DNA of 64,000 bases, taken from Brevibacillus antibioticus. GTDB lineage: Bacteria > Bacillota > Bacilli > Brevibacillales > Brevibacillaceae. The position numbers and the translations under genes were made by a program. Shown piece after piece: positions 8,704 through 16,322 of the stretch. Where the stretch lies: positions 2,621,001 through 2,685,000 of the forward strand of contig NZ_SZNK01000001.1 in NCBI RefSeq assembly GCF_005217615.1. Direction: 5' to 3'. How positions within the stretch are numbered: position 1 is the stretch's first letter; each line of letters begins with the position of its first letter. Below the pieces are notes generated by a model. It did not search any database. It saw nothing but the letters and a program-made list of their open reading frames with translations, and was not told where the DNA came from.

Positions 8704-9630
8704 TTGATCCGTATGGGCTATGCTTGCATCAGTGTAAAGACCAAAAACAATCCAAACAAAAAAACGACGGTTGCCCAAGTAAATAAATTAGATCCCCAGG
8801 CTCGGTTAAAAAAGCTACGGCAAGTTATGCAGGTAAACTTTTTTAATTTAATGGATTTGCTTGCTTATAATGTAGAAAATCATATCTTTTTGTATCGGCT
8901 TCCGTCTGAATTTGTTCCACTGGCTACTCATTCAGTAGCAGCGGAATGGGATTGGGCAAAAGAATTCGCATGGGATTTCCAAAAGGCAGGGAATTATATC
9001 CGCAAACACGGCATTCGTTTGACTGCTCATCCCGGACATTACAGCATATTGAACAGCGACAAGCCTTCTGTGCTGGAATCGACGATTGCCGATTTTTCCT
9101 ATCATGCAAAAGTGTTTGATTTACTCGGGCTCGACGATAATTCCGTCCTGGTGACTCACGTGGGAGGGGTATACGAAGATAAAGCCTCTTCTCTCGATCG
9201 TTTTGCCTCCCACTTCGAACTGCTTCCTGAAAATGTAAAACGTCGTTTGGTCGTGGAAAACGATGACATATCTTTTACCATGCGCGAGGTACTGGAGCTG
9301 TGCGAACGGATCGGTGTGCCGATGGTGCTCGATATTCACCACCACAACTGCCATTCTGATGGCGAAGATTGGACGGAATATCTGCCACGGATTATTCAAA
9401 CCTGGGGAGAGCGCACACCGAAGATGCACATGTCCTCGCCTAAGTCAGCAAATGACATTCGCGCTCATGCCGACAATATTGACCCAGAGGCGTTCCTTAC
9501 CTTTGTCAGTGCGCTAGCAGATTACAATGTGGACATCATATTGGAATGTAAAAACAAAGATGATGCCCTCCTTACGTTAAGACGCGAGTTAAAGAAAAAA
9601 GGAGTCGCTGTTGAAGCATTTACGAATTGA
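8704..9630 (+). CDS. uvsE: UV DNA damage endonuclease UvsE
   Basis: A 308-residue protein of the UVDE family, a TIM-barrel endonuclease that nicks DNA 5' of cyclobutane dimers and 6-4 photoproducts. The family pattern is seen from IRMGYACIS through FNLMDLLAYN, RLTAHPGHYSILNS, VTHVGGVYEDK, VENDDISFT, PMVLDIHHHNCH, KMHMSS and DIILECKNKD; the His, Glu and Asp residues in these are metal ligands. The start is TTG 8704, seven bases after AAAGGAGGGAG; an ATG 27 bases upstream lies before this site and the next ATG (8713) is too far from it. A monocistronic gene with its own terminator. Confidence 0.93.
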   Translation: MIRMGYACISVKTKNNPNKKTTVAQVNKLDPQARLKKLRQVMQVNFFNLMDLLAYNVENHIFLYRLPSEFVPLATHSVAAEWDWAKEFAWDFQKAGNYIRKHGIRLTAHPGHYSILNSDKPSVLESTIADFSYHAKVFDLLGLDDNSVLVTHVGGVYEDKASSLDRFASHFELLPENVKRRLVVENDDISFTMREVLELCERIGVPMVLDIHHHNCHSDGEDWTEYLPRIIQTWGERTPKMHMSSPKSANDIRAHADNIDPEAFLTFVSALADYNVDIILECKNKDDALLTLRRELKKKGVAVEAFTN

Positions 9631-9638
9631 GCATGAAA

Positions 9639-9668
9639 AGGACGCCGCTTAATTAGCTGGCGTCCTTC
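9639..9668. terminator. Bidirectional terminator between uvsE and the repeat protein
   Basis: GGACGCC and GGCGTCC flank a 12-base AT-rich loop. The minus-strand side is followed by CTTTTC and the plus side by TTCCT, so it mainly serves the minus-strand repeat-protein gene. Confidence 0.7.
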
Positions 9669-9678
9669 CTCGTGCGCT

Positions 9679-10677
9679 TTAAAATGAACATCCGCAGTCA
9701 CACCCATGCCCTCTTCTATGACCCCGTCTATGTCGATAATTGTATCCGGATGAGGAAGAGCCACTATCACCCGAAGATGATGAGCCTCGACCAAAGGAAC
9801 TGCTACCGTCATTCCATAATTGGCAACGGTCATGATAATGATGCATTCTTCGTTCATGATGCTTGTAATGTCTACGGTATTCCGTGTATTTGCGGCGATT
9901 TTCACGATGCTCCTCGCATTTGTGGCGGAAATACTCCATCCGATCCATATGGAACTGGAATTTGAACAGGTAGAGCTCCAGTTCCCTTCCTATGTTCTCA
10001 TTCGGTCGCGCATTCGGCCTGACATTTGGTCTGATATTTGGTCGTAGATTTGGCATCATGTTTGGACTTTCATTCGGCCGCACATTCGGTCTAATATTTG
10101 GTCTGATATTTGGTCGTAGATTTGGCATCATATTTGGACTTTCATTCGGCCGCACATTCGGTCTGACATTCGGCCTTACATTTGGCCTCATGTTTGGACT
10201 TTCATTTGGCCTTACGTTCGGTCCGACATTCGGCCTCATGTTTGGACTCTCATTTGGTCGCACATTGGGTCTGACATTTGGCCTCATGTTCGGGCTCTCA
10301 TTTGGTCTTACATTCGGTGAAGTGTTAGGCATTGGGTTTGGCGGTATCCGGTTCGGCGGCATTGGCATTGGATTTGACGGTTTGAGGTTTGGGGGCATTG
10401 GATTCGCTGGCATCCGATTGGGCGGCATTACGTTTGGCACGTTCGGGTTCGCCAGATTGGGAGCAGGCATGATCGGCTTTTGCGGCATTGGGCGCGCCGG
10501 AATAGAATGATTCGGATTGATTGGACTTTCCGACTTGGGCTTTTCAGGAGAAGGCTTCATAGGTGACGGCATCGATGGAGACGGCAATGGCATCGCTGAA
10601 GAAGGCGGTTTCGGCATTTCTTTAGGACGCCTTGGGAGTGCGGTAGGCATAGGCGGCATCTTACGTCGCTTTTCCAC
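9679..10677 (-). CDS. Pro/Asn tandem-repeat protein, possible spore surface protein
   Basis: A 332-residue low-complexity protein. Residues 1-110 are Pro/Met-rich (MPKPPSSAMPLPSP-like). Residues about 115-215 are tetrapeptide repeats of the type xRPN, organised around five copies of VRPNESPNM. Next come a Tyr/His/Arg-rich region (YRRHYKHHERRMHHYHDRC), a Gly/Ser stretch and a C-terminus RRGHGCDCGCSF. There is no signal peptide or membrane segment. The start is GTG 10677 with AAAGGA about 13 bases upstream. Composition resembles Bacillus spore coat or exosporium proteins, but I recognise no family. An antisense open frame of 172 codons is a by-product of the repeats. Confidence 0.6.
   Translation of the reverse strand: MEKRRKMPPMPTALPRRPKEMPKPPSSAMPLPSPSMPSPMKPSPEKPKSESPINPNHSIPARPMPQKPIMPAPNLANPNVPNVMPPNRMPANPMPPNLKPSNPMPMPPNRIPPNPMPNTSPNVRPNESPNMRPNVRPNVRPNESPNMRPNVGPNVRPNESPNMRPNVRPNVRPNVRPNESPNMMPNLRPNIRPNIRPNVRPNESPNMMPNLRPNIRPNVRPNARPNENIGRELELYLFKFQFHMDRMEYFRHKCEEHRENRRKYTEYRRHYKHHERRMHHYHDRCQLWNDGSSSFGRGSSSSGDSGSSSSGYNYRHRRGHRRGHGCDCGCSF
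9990..10320 (-). repeat. 12-bp-unit coding tandem repeat
   Basis: The xRPN-coding part of the repeat protein is visible at DNA level as repeated CCG AAT / CCA AAT units with a 12-base period, grouped into higher-order blocks of roughly 50-75 bases that share the ESPNM segment. Units are near-identical in places (two MPNLRPNIRPN blocks), so recent expansion or length variation is likely. Confidence 0.8.
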
Positions 10678-10821
10678 GGAATTCTACACGTCCTTTCGGA
10701 TGAAATAACACAGTACATGGTATGACATTTAACCAGCTCGAGAGACGACTCTCGCCCAGTTTAAAAAAATGGACTAAGCCCGTTTTTTGCTCTCTAGGGA
10801 AGCCGCCGTGACAAGATCATC
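10678..10821 (-). promoter_or_regulatory. Upstream region of the repeat protein, with spore-type -10
   Basis: On the minus strand CATACCATG at 10716-10724 lies about 39 bases before the GTG start and resembles the CATA-type -10 of the SigE/SigK sporulation sigma factors. No convincing -35 is seen. A perfect hairpin CGAGAG-ACGA-CTCTCG (10739-10754) lies further upstream. The remainder is non-coding. Confidence 0.35.
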
Positions 10822-10849
10822 TTGACTGCACGTAGACATTTGATACAAT
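10822..10849 (+). promoter_or_regulatory. Sigma-A promoter for the hutH leader
   Basis: TTGACT (10822-10827), a 16-base spacer and TACAAT (10844-10849). Transcription would begin near 10856 and yield a leader of about 180 bases before hutH. Confidence 0.7.
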
Positions 10850-10907
10850 GATAGCAATAGCTAAAATAATCAGACAGTTGCACATGAACGAAAGTGAGGA
10901 AGAACGT

Positions 10908-10982
10908 ATGCCGCGACGAATGCAGGCTTACACGTTTTCATCCAATCACATACATGCTCTCGAGCGAGGGGTTAGGAGATAG
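10908..10982 (+). CDS. Putative 24-residue hutH leader peptide
   Basis: ATG 10908 follows AGTGAGGAAG at five bases and opens 24 codons (MPRRMQAYTFSSNHIHALER, then GVRR). It has His codons at positions 14 and 16, and its TAG stop (10980-10982) sits in the loop of the terminator that follows. The placement between a good promoter and a terminator upstream of a histidine-degrading gene is what one expects of a regulatory leader. It may instead be chance coding in the leader; no conservation could be checked. Confidence 0.5.
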   Translation: MPRRMQAYTFSSNHIHALERGVRR

Positions 10983-11004
10983 TATCCTAACCCCTCGCTC
11001 TTTT
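10962..11004 (+). terminator. Leader terminator/attenuator upstream of hutH
   Basis: A perfect 16-bp stem (10962-10977 with 10985-11000), a 7-base loop GATAGTA and a TTTT run. It lies inside the transcript between the promoter and hutH, so it must be bypassed for expression. Triplets GAG (10966), TAG (10973) and TAG (10980) occur at exact 7-base intervals through the left arm and loop. Confidence 0.85.
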
Positions 11005-11037
11005 CGTTCTCTGCTCTGCTAAAGGAGGAAATTACAG

Positions 11038-12552
11038 ATGAATCAGCAAGCAAACGTTGTAAAAGTAGATGGGGATCAATTGCGTATCGAAGATGTTGTT
11101 TCCATTGCAAGAAGCGCCATCCATATCCAATTGACCGAAGAAGCTCTTCATCGTGTTCGTGCTTCACGTGCCATGGTGGAGAGAATGGTATCCCAGCAGG
11201 AAGTCGTATACGGAATCACCACTGGCTTCGGAAAATTCTCCGATGTCATGATTCATGGTGAGGACGTTAGCAAGCTACAAGAAAATTTGATTATGAGTCA
11301 TGCCTGCGGGATGGGAGACCCTTATGCCGTTGAAGTTGTCCGTGCGATGATGGCTTTGCGCATCAATGCATTAGCAAAGGGTTATTCGGGAATTCGGGAA
11401 GAAACATTGCTTCAGCTAGTAGAACTATGCAATCGCGGGGTTCATCCGATTATTCCTCAACAAGGTTCCCTTGGTGCAAGCGGCGACTTGGCACCTCTCG
11501 CTCATATGGTACTGGTCATGCTCGGCAAAGGTGAAGCGCTCGTCAATGGCAAGCGGCTATCCGGTAAAGAAGCACTGAGCGAAGTGGGCCTATCCCCTAT
11601 TCGACTCGAGGCAAAAGAAGGTCTGGCTCTGATTAACGGTACACAGGCAATGACCGCACAGCTTTGCCTTGCCTTGTATGATTCCCGAGTGCTGCTTGAA
11701 AGCGCGGAATTGATTGCGGCGATGACGATTGAAGCCCTGCGTGGAATTCCAAAAGCCTTTGATCCACAGCTCCATCTCGTCCGCCCGCATCCAGGACAGC
11801 AGGAATCGGCGAAGCGCTTGCTCCAGCACTTATCCGGCAGCAAACGAACTACTGGACAGGGTGAGCTACGCGTCCAGGATCCTTACAGCCTTCGTTGCCT
11901 TCCGCAAGTACATGGTGCCACTCGTGATACGCTGGAGTACGTATGGACCACAGTTACACGCGAATGCAATAGCGTTACCGATAACCCTATTCTTTTCACA
12001 GAAACAGGCGACGTTATCTCTGGCGGGAATTTCCATGGTCAGCCAATGGCATTCGCAGCTGATTTTCTTGCCATTGCCATAGCTGAGCTTGCAAATATTT
12101 CCGAAAGACGCACAGAACGTCTTGTCAATCCACAGCTAAGTGGTCTTCCCGGATTTTTAACCGAAAATGGCGGACTCCATTCTGGATTTATGATTACGCA
12201 ATATGTAGCCGCTTCCATTGTTTCTGAAAACAAAGTGCTCTGCCATCCCGCATCAGTCGATTCGATCCCGTCATCTGCCAATCAGGAGGACCATGTGAGC
12301 ATGGGAACGACTTCTGCTCGCAAGCTTCGCACGATCGTATCGAATGTCACCAAAGTGCTTGCCATTGAATATTTGGCAGCAGCCCAAGCTATCGAATTTG
12401 GTTCAGGAGATCTTGGAACAGGTACAGCGAGAGCCTATGAGCAGTTGCGACGGGTGATTCCCCGCCTGCATGAAGACCGCGAAATGCATCCTGATCTCGT
12501 AAAAGCAGAAGAGTTGATCCAGCAAGGGACACTCGCGTTTGTGATGGAATAA
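11038..12552 (+). CDS. hutH: Histidine ammonia-lyase
   Basis: A 504-residue cytoplasmic enzyme converting L-histidine to trans-urocanate and ammonia, the first step of histidine use. The MIO-forming Ala-Ser-Gly triad is at residues 147-149 in GSLGASGDLAPLAHM. Other family motifs include YGITTGFGKF, QDPYSLRCLPQVHGA, TDNPILF and SSANQEDHVSMGT. The length is typical of bacterial HAL. ATG 11038 follows AAAGGAGG at a good distance. The rest of the hut pathway (urocanase, imidazolonepropionase, HutG) and hutP are not in this window, so the gene stands alone and appears controlled by the leader terminator. Confidence 0.96.
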   Translation: MNQQANVVKVDGDQLRIEDVVSIARSAIHIQLTEEALHRVRASRAMVERMVSQQEVVYGITTGFGKFSDVMIHGEDVSKLQENLIMSHACGMGDPYAVEVVRAMMALRINALAKGYSGIREETLLQLVELCNRGVHPIIPQQGSLGASGDLAPLAHMVLVMLGKGEALVNGKRLSGKEALSEVGLSPIRLEAKEGLALINGTQAMTAQLCLALYDSRVLLESAELIAAMTIEALRGIPKAFDPQLHLVRPHPGQQESAKRLLQHLSGSKRTTGQGELRVQDPYSLRCLPQVHGATRDTLEYVWTTVTRECNSVTDNPILFTETGDVISGGNFHGQPMAFAADFLAIAIAELANISERRTERLVNPQLSGLPGFLTENGGLHSGFMITQYVAASIVSENKVLCHPASVDSIPSSANQEDHVSMGTTSARKLRTIVSNVTKVLAIEYLAAAQAIEFGSGDLGTGTARAYEQLRRVIPRLHEDREMHPDLVKAEELIQQGTLAFVME

Positions 12553-12643
12553 TCGTTCATGTATAGGAACCATTGTCTTTCTCTGCTAAGATGGAGCTAA
12601 GGTTAGTGTAGATCAAACCACTTAAAGTATGGAGGGCTGTCTC

Positions 12644-13069
12644 ATGAAAGCAGGCAGAGAACTGGACCATCCTGCGTACCTGTTGCTGTTTGATGGGGTT
12701 TGTCATCTGTGCCACGGTGCTGTGCAGTTTATTTTGAAGCGTGATCCGCATGGACACATTCATTTTGCTTCCTTGCAGTCACAAAGAGCGCAGGAAATTT
12801 TGTCTCAGTACAACTATCAGGAGACAGACATGTCATCCGTGGTCTTTATCGCCAACGGACAGCTATATACAAAATCGGATGCGATCTTGCACGTTGGCCG
12901 CAAGCTTCAAGGTGGATGGCCTCTGCTGTCAAACATAGCTCGCCTCATCCCTAGACCTGTCCGCAATCCGATTTATGATTGGGTCGCGAGAAATCGTTAT
13001 CGGTGGATGGGTAAAGCAGAGCAATGCATGCTTCCTACCCCGCAGATCAGATCCCGCTTTTTGGAATAA
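12644..13069 (+). CDS. yuxK: DCC-family thiol-disulfide oxidoreductase (YuxK-like)
   Basis: A 141-residue protein of the DUF393/DCC family. The FDGVCHLCH motif near residue 20 gives the CxxC pair and the Asp that name the family; VVFIANGQLYTKSDAIL and a Trp-rich C-terminus (PIYDWVARNRYRWMGK) also fit. The role is poorly defined; predicted redox activity on thiols. ATG 12644 is seven bases after GGAGG; the in-frame ATG at 12629 overlaps that site and is not used. It follows hutH after 91 bases without a terminator, so co-transcription is possible. Confidence 0.8.
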   Translation: MKAGRELDHPAYLLLFDGVCHLCHGAVQFILKRDPHGHIHFASLQSQRAQEILSQYNYQETDMSSVVFIANGQLYTKSDAILHVGRKLQGGWPLLSNIARLIPRPVRNPIYDWVARNRYRWMGKAEQCMLPTPQIRSRFLE

Positions 13070-13072
13070 ATG

Positions 13073-13115
13073 AAAAGGAGAAGTCGCTTTCCTATCGCGG
13101 CTTCTCCTTTTTTAT
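13073..13115 (+). terminator. Intrinsic terminator after yuxK-like gene
   Basis: AAAAGGAGAAG-TCGC and GCGG-CTTCTCCTTTT form a strong stem followed by TTTTTATT. Confidence 0.85.
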
Positions 13116-13205
13116 TCGCTGTGCCCAATCATTCGTTCTTGCTGGTGCCGAGAGCAGAGCAAGGAATCCAGTGTCCGGTTTGCGTTCTTGCACACACTAT
13201 CCTTT

Positions 13206-14126
13206 TTATTTCGACATCGCTTGTGGATGCTCATCGCTCACATAGTCAGCCGCTTTGGCATTTGCCTCTACCTGCGCTGGGCTTTTGCTTCCTGGGATCA
13301 CAGTCGTGACAGCCGGATGCTTGAGGCACCACGCCAATGCCCACTGTGCCATATCCATTCCTTCTGGAACTTCATTTTTCTTGATTTCTTCTACCTGGAG
13401 CAACAGCTTGTTGACATGCTCCTGATCATGTCGGTGTCGCACATCGTTTCCACCGAATACAGAACCCGGCTTATACTTTCCGCTCAAATAACCACTCGCC
13501 AACGGAACGCGAGCCAACACACCCAGATCTTGCTGCTGGCAAGAAGCAAAAACACCTTCTTCCGGCTTTTGATCCAAACGATTGTACACTACTTGGATCG
13601 CTTTAGCCTTCACCGAAGTAGCCGCAGATGTTTGATGCATGTTGTCATTTTTCGCAATCGAGAGGCCGAGATGACGGATCGTTCCTGCCTGCACCTGTTT
13701 GTCGAGGTACGTCCACAAGTCATCATTGTCAAAAGCCTCGTCAGGTCCCGAGTGGAATTGGTACAAGTCAATATAGTCGGTCTGCAAGGCTTGCAGTGAT
13801 TTTTCCAATTGCTGCTGAACTTCAGCTGCCCCGTAATGATTGGTTCGAGAAAATTTGTCATGAAAATGATGCCCGAACTTCGTCGCCACAATCCAGTCTT
13901 CCCGGCGGTTTTTTTTCAAATATCCCCCGATAAGCTGTTCGGACAGATGATCGCCGTAGCATTCCGCTGTATCAATCAAGTTGATGCCGAGATCTTTTGC
14001 TTTGTCGAGAATCTGGTCAACAGCTTCTTGCGAGAAATCCATTCCCCATTCCCCGCCAAATTGCCAGGTACCTACACCGATTACGGAGACGTTCAGATCT
14101 GTTTTTCCTAATCTGCGGTACTTCAT
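13206..14126 (-). CDS. Aldo/keto reductase
   Basis: A 306-residue NADPH-dependent oxidoreductase of the AKR fold, close to the IolS/YajO group. Motifs: RLGKTDLNVSVIGVGTWQFGG at the start, LIDTAECYGDHLSE (catalytic Asp and Tyr), VATKFGHHF (Lys), DLYQFHSGP (His) and the cofactor part IPGSKSPAQVEANA. The natural substrate is unknown; the family reduces small aldehydes and ketones. ATG 14126 follows GAGGAGGAA. A 24-base hairpin lies 37 bases upstream. Confidence 0.88.
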   Translation of the reverse strand: MKYRRLGKTDLNVSVIGVGTWQFGGEWGMDFSQEAVDQILDKAKDLGINLIDTAECYGDHLSEQLIGGYLKKNRREDWIVATKFGHHFHDKFSRTNHYGAAEVQQQLEKSLQALQTDYIDLYQFHSGPDEAFDNDDLWTYLDKQVQAGTIRHLGLSIAKNDNMHQTSAATSVKAKAIQVVYNRLDQKPEEGVFASCQQQDLGVLARVPLASGYLSGKYKPGSVFGGNDVRHRHDQEHVNKLLLQVEEIKKNEVPEGMDMAQWALAWCLKHPAVTTVIPGSKSPAQVEANAKAADYVSDEHPQAMSK

Positions 14127-14162
14127 TGCCCGATTCCTCCTCATCATAGATAAACGAGAATC

Positions 14163-14186
14163 CCCTGAACGAATGTTCGCTCAGGG
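14163..14186 (-). other. Hairpin between thioesterase and aldo/keto reductase genes
   Basis: CCCTGA-x-CGAA and TTCG-x-TCAGGG form an 11-bp arm with one G.U pair on the minus strand. It may end the thioesterase transcript, although no T-run follows, or it may be an operator for the reductase gene. Confidence 0.4.
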
Positions 14187-14202
14187 TGTAATCCAAAAAA
14201 AA

Positions 14203-14712
14203 TTATATGCTTTTCTCGATGTTCAATTGGCTCACAAAATCTTGCAGATTCCCTTTTCGTTCCTTGCGCATTTTCTTACGCTCATCCGCAGTCGCCATCA
14301 ATCGCTCTTCTTCCTCTGTTTCAGGGGAAATGGCTGGCACATCAGTCGGATTCCCTTTCTCATCTAAGGCAACAAAGGTGAGAAAAGATGTCGCGGTCAA
14401 AATGCGCTCGCCGGTCTGGAGATTTTCCGAGACGACTTTGACGAAAATCTCCATGGACGTTTTGCCCGTTGACGAAACAAATGCTTCGAGGCAAATGGAA
14501 TGTCCCATTTTGACGGGAGCAAGAAAATCAATCGAATCAATCGATGCTGTCACAACAGGGCGACGCGAATGTCGCATCGCAGCGATTGCAGCTACCTCAT
14601 CTATATAAGCCATCATCGTACCACCAAAAATAGTCCCATGGTAATTCGTATCAGATGGCTGAACCAGTGATGCCTGAATTGTACGAGATTCTTGAGTTGT
14701 CTTGACGTTCAT
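14203..14712 (-). CDS. ykhA: Acyl-CoA thioesterase, hotdog fold (YkhA-like)
   Basis: A 169-residue hotdog-fold thioesterase of the YciA/BACH/YkhA group: QPSDTNYHGTIFGGTMMAYID holds the Asn and Asp of the active site, with VVTASIDSIDFLAPVKMGH after it. Members hydrolyse short- to medium- and long-chain acyl-CoAs as hexamers in the cytosol. The C-terminal 40 residues are charged (EEEERLMATADERKKMRKERKG), as in the YkhA subgroup. ATG at 14712, GGAGC upstream. Confidence 0.88.
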   Translation of the reverse strand: MNVKTTQESRTIQASLVQPSDTNYHGTIFGGTMMAYIDEVAAIAAMRHSRRPVVTASIDSIDFLAPVKMGHSICLEAFVSSTGKTSMEIFVKVVSENLQTGERILTATSFLTFVALDEKGNPTDVPAISPETEEEERLMATADERKKMRKERKGNLQDFVSQLNIEKSI

Positions 14713-14768
14713 CGCTGTTGCTCCTTTATCAATCTACTTGATGCATACATCATCATATCACAAGGCAT

Positions 14769-15533
14769 TCAACGTTCCAATTGATAGCTATTCGCAAGTA
14801 TACCTTCTATTCTCTCTGCATCATCCTGCAAGATGTAACGTAACAAAGGTAGATTCCACTCATAGGCTGGGCGATAGCCGTCTAAAGCAAACAGCTTGTC
14901 ATCTATGTGCGTGGCAAGCTTTCGGCGGGCCGGACTGGCACAGTAAAACTGCTCCAAATAATCCGTACCCCATCTGGAAAAGGAGGACGTTTCATTGGTA
15001 ACTGCCGTTAACAGAATCCCATCCCTTATATCAATCAAATCAATTGGATACAGTTGACAGCTAAATGGCTTAAGAGGCTCTACATCACGACCAGCCTGCT
15101 CAGCATAAGCATGGATCGCACAGCCGTACCGCCCATTGTTTTCTTGATAAAAAAGACAATTGCCATGTCGCATGCGAATCGTTCCCTGAGGTTCATTGCG
15201 ATCCCAAACCCCATGAAGAAGCCAATGATTGCGTTCAGCCTCATCCTGAAGTCCAGCAGAGATAGAGGGGATTTCCCCCTCCACGATTGGAATCTGCCAC
15301 TCTTCTATGGCGTAAGGCTGCCCACCCTCACAACAGGTCTCACGATGAACCGTCCTGCAATTCCAACAGTCCAAGTGAAACAAGGCCTGAAGGGCTGTTA
15401 CATCAACCAAATATTGTCCTGCTCTCACCAAGGAATGCCTGTTTTTCTTTATATATTTTTCGCAATGGTACGCCTCTTTATCAGACATGGGATCAGGCGT
15501 GCCTACATAACGAAAAGCTCGCTTCGTTTTCAT
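14769..15533 (-). CDS. Cysteine-cluster protein (DUF3109-like)
   Basis: A 254-residue soluble protein with a pattern of clustered cysteines: DCWNCRTVHRETCCEGG, then NGRYGCAIHAYAEQ and LKPFSCQLYPI. This resembles the YkgJ/DUF3109 group, small proteins thought to bind zinc or an iron-sulfur cluster. The biochemical role is unknown. Its ATG overlaps the stop of the acidic 106-aa gene by four bases, so the two are co-translated. Confidence 0.7.
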   Translation of the reverse strand: MKTKRAFRYVGTPDPMSDKEAYHCEKYIKKNRHSLVRAGQYLVDVTALQALFHLDCWNCRTVHRETCCEGGQPYAIEEWQIPIVEGEIPSISAGLQDEAERNHWLLHGVWDRNEPQGTIRMRHGNCLFYQENNGRYGCAIHAYAEQAGRDVEPLKPFSCQLYPIDLIDIRDGILLTAVTNETSSFSRWGTDYLEQFYCASPARRKLATHIDDKLFALDGYRPAYEWNLPLLRYILQDDAERIEGILANSYQLER

Positions 15534-15850
15534 TTTTGCAAAACAATCTCCGCTTCTGTTCCAAAAATACGCAAATGGCCTTCCTCATAGCTAGCCAAAT
15601 CTACTTCATCACCTGGAATCTCCATCAGGATTTCCATTTCTTCGCCCTCTTCTGTCGTAAACACGAGCAGGAGATCTTTTTCTTCAAATTCATTGTCAGT
15701 TAGCTTGGATTCGAGGAGCTCGGCTTGAAATTGTGTTACCTCTTCCTCTTCTTCCCTATCGGTATCCCATTGGGTAAAAGTCACAGAAGCCTTTTGATTT
15801 TTATACTCCGCCAACAGTTGAATCAATTGCTCATGTTGTTGAATGTCCAT
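15530..15850 (-). CDS. Acidic 106-residue hypothetical protein
   Basis: A strongly acidic protein (many Glu/Asp, EEEEEVTQFQAELLES, EEGEEMEILMEIPGDE) with alternating strands and no membrane segment or signal. ATG 15850 has GGAGGGATT just upstream, an unusually good site for a small gene. It is coupled to the downstream cysteine-cluster protein by an ATGA overlap and may be its partner. I do not recognise the family. Confidence 0.65.
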   Translation of the reverse strand: MDIQQHEQLIQLLAEYKNQKASVTFTQWDTDREEEEEVTQFQAELLESKLTDNEFEEKDLLLVFTTEEGEEMEILMEIPGDEVDLASYEEGHLRIFGTEAEIVLQK

Positions 15851-15910
15851 CTTGTAATCCCTCCGAAATGGTTCATACTGCCCATCATAACAAAGTAGCT
15901 CTTAAAAAGC

Positions 15911-15957
15911 CAAAAAGAAACACCGCTTCGCTGTGGGAAGCGGCTATTTCTCTTTTG
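15911..15957 (-). terminator. Terminator after the PCD-like gene
   Basis: On the minus strand AAAGAGAAA-TA-GCCGCTT pairs with AAGCGG-TG-TTTCTTTTT. Good stem and T-run just after the stop at 15962. Confidence 0.75.
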
Positions 15958-15961
15958 CCTG

Positions 15962-16246
15962 TCAGCTTACTTTGCTAATTGTTTGGGCTAATGCAAAATC
16001 TTTGCCGGTTAAACCTTTTGCCTCGCGGGTGGCTAACGTAAACGTGACCATTCCACCTGCCAGATGAATTTCCACGTGCTGATTGTCGTGCTCAAGCATT
16101 TCTGCCACACGGTTGACGAAACTGACTGCGGTGGCAAAGTCACGACAGTGGTACGTGCGTGATAGTGCCATTCGGTCTTCTACCAACTTCCAGCCAGGTA
16201 CCTTGCTCAGATACAATTTGACCTGTTCCAAAGACAGCTTGCTCAT
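15962..16246 (-). CDS. Pterin-4a-carbinolamine dehydratase-like protein
   Basis: A 94-residue protein with the size and fold pattern of PCD/DCoH: GWKLVEDRMALSRTYHCRDF, AVSFVNRVAEMLEHDNQH and AKGLTGKDFALAQ. PCD recycles 4a-hydroxytetrahydropterin made by aromatic hydroxylases. Active enzymes carry an HHPD-type pair and a later WTHD His; here the matching positions read QHVE and ATRE, so two of three active-site histidines appear lost. ATG 16246 (MSKLSLEQ) has AAGGGGG upstream. It lies 76 bases after the methyltransferase gene on the same strand. Possibly a non-catalytic family member. Confidence 0.72.
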   Translation of the reverse strand: MSKLSLEQVKLYLSKVPGWKLVEDRMALSRTYHCRDFATAVSFVNRVAEMLEHDNQHVEIHLAGGMVTFTLATREAKGLTGKDFALAQTISKVS

Positions 16247-16322
16247 TGTAGCAGTGCCCCCTTTTACCCGATAAATGATTGTTACACCATCATATTCACG
16301 AGACGTACAGGTTATCCGCACC

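Noticed and set aside
9992..10510. 172-codon open frame on the plus strand (FGLTFGLIFG repeats)
   Set aside because: It is the complement of the xRPN repeat; its repetitive Phe-Gly pattern follows from the codons of the minus-strand gene, and no suitable ribosome site precedes it.
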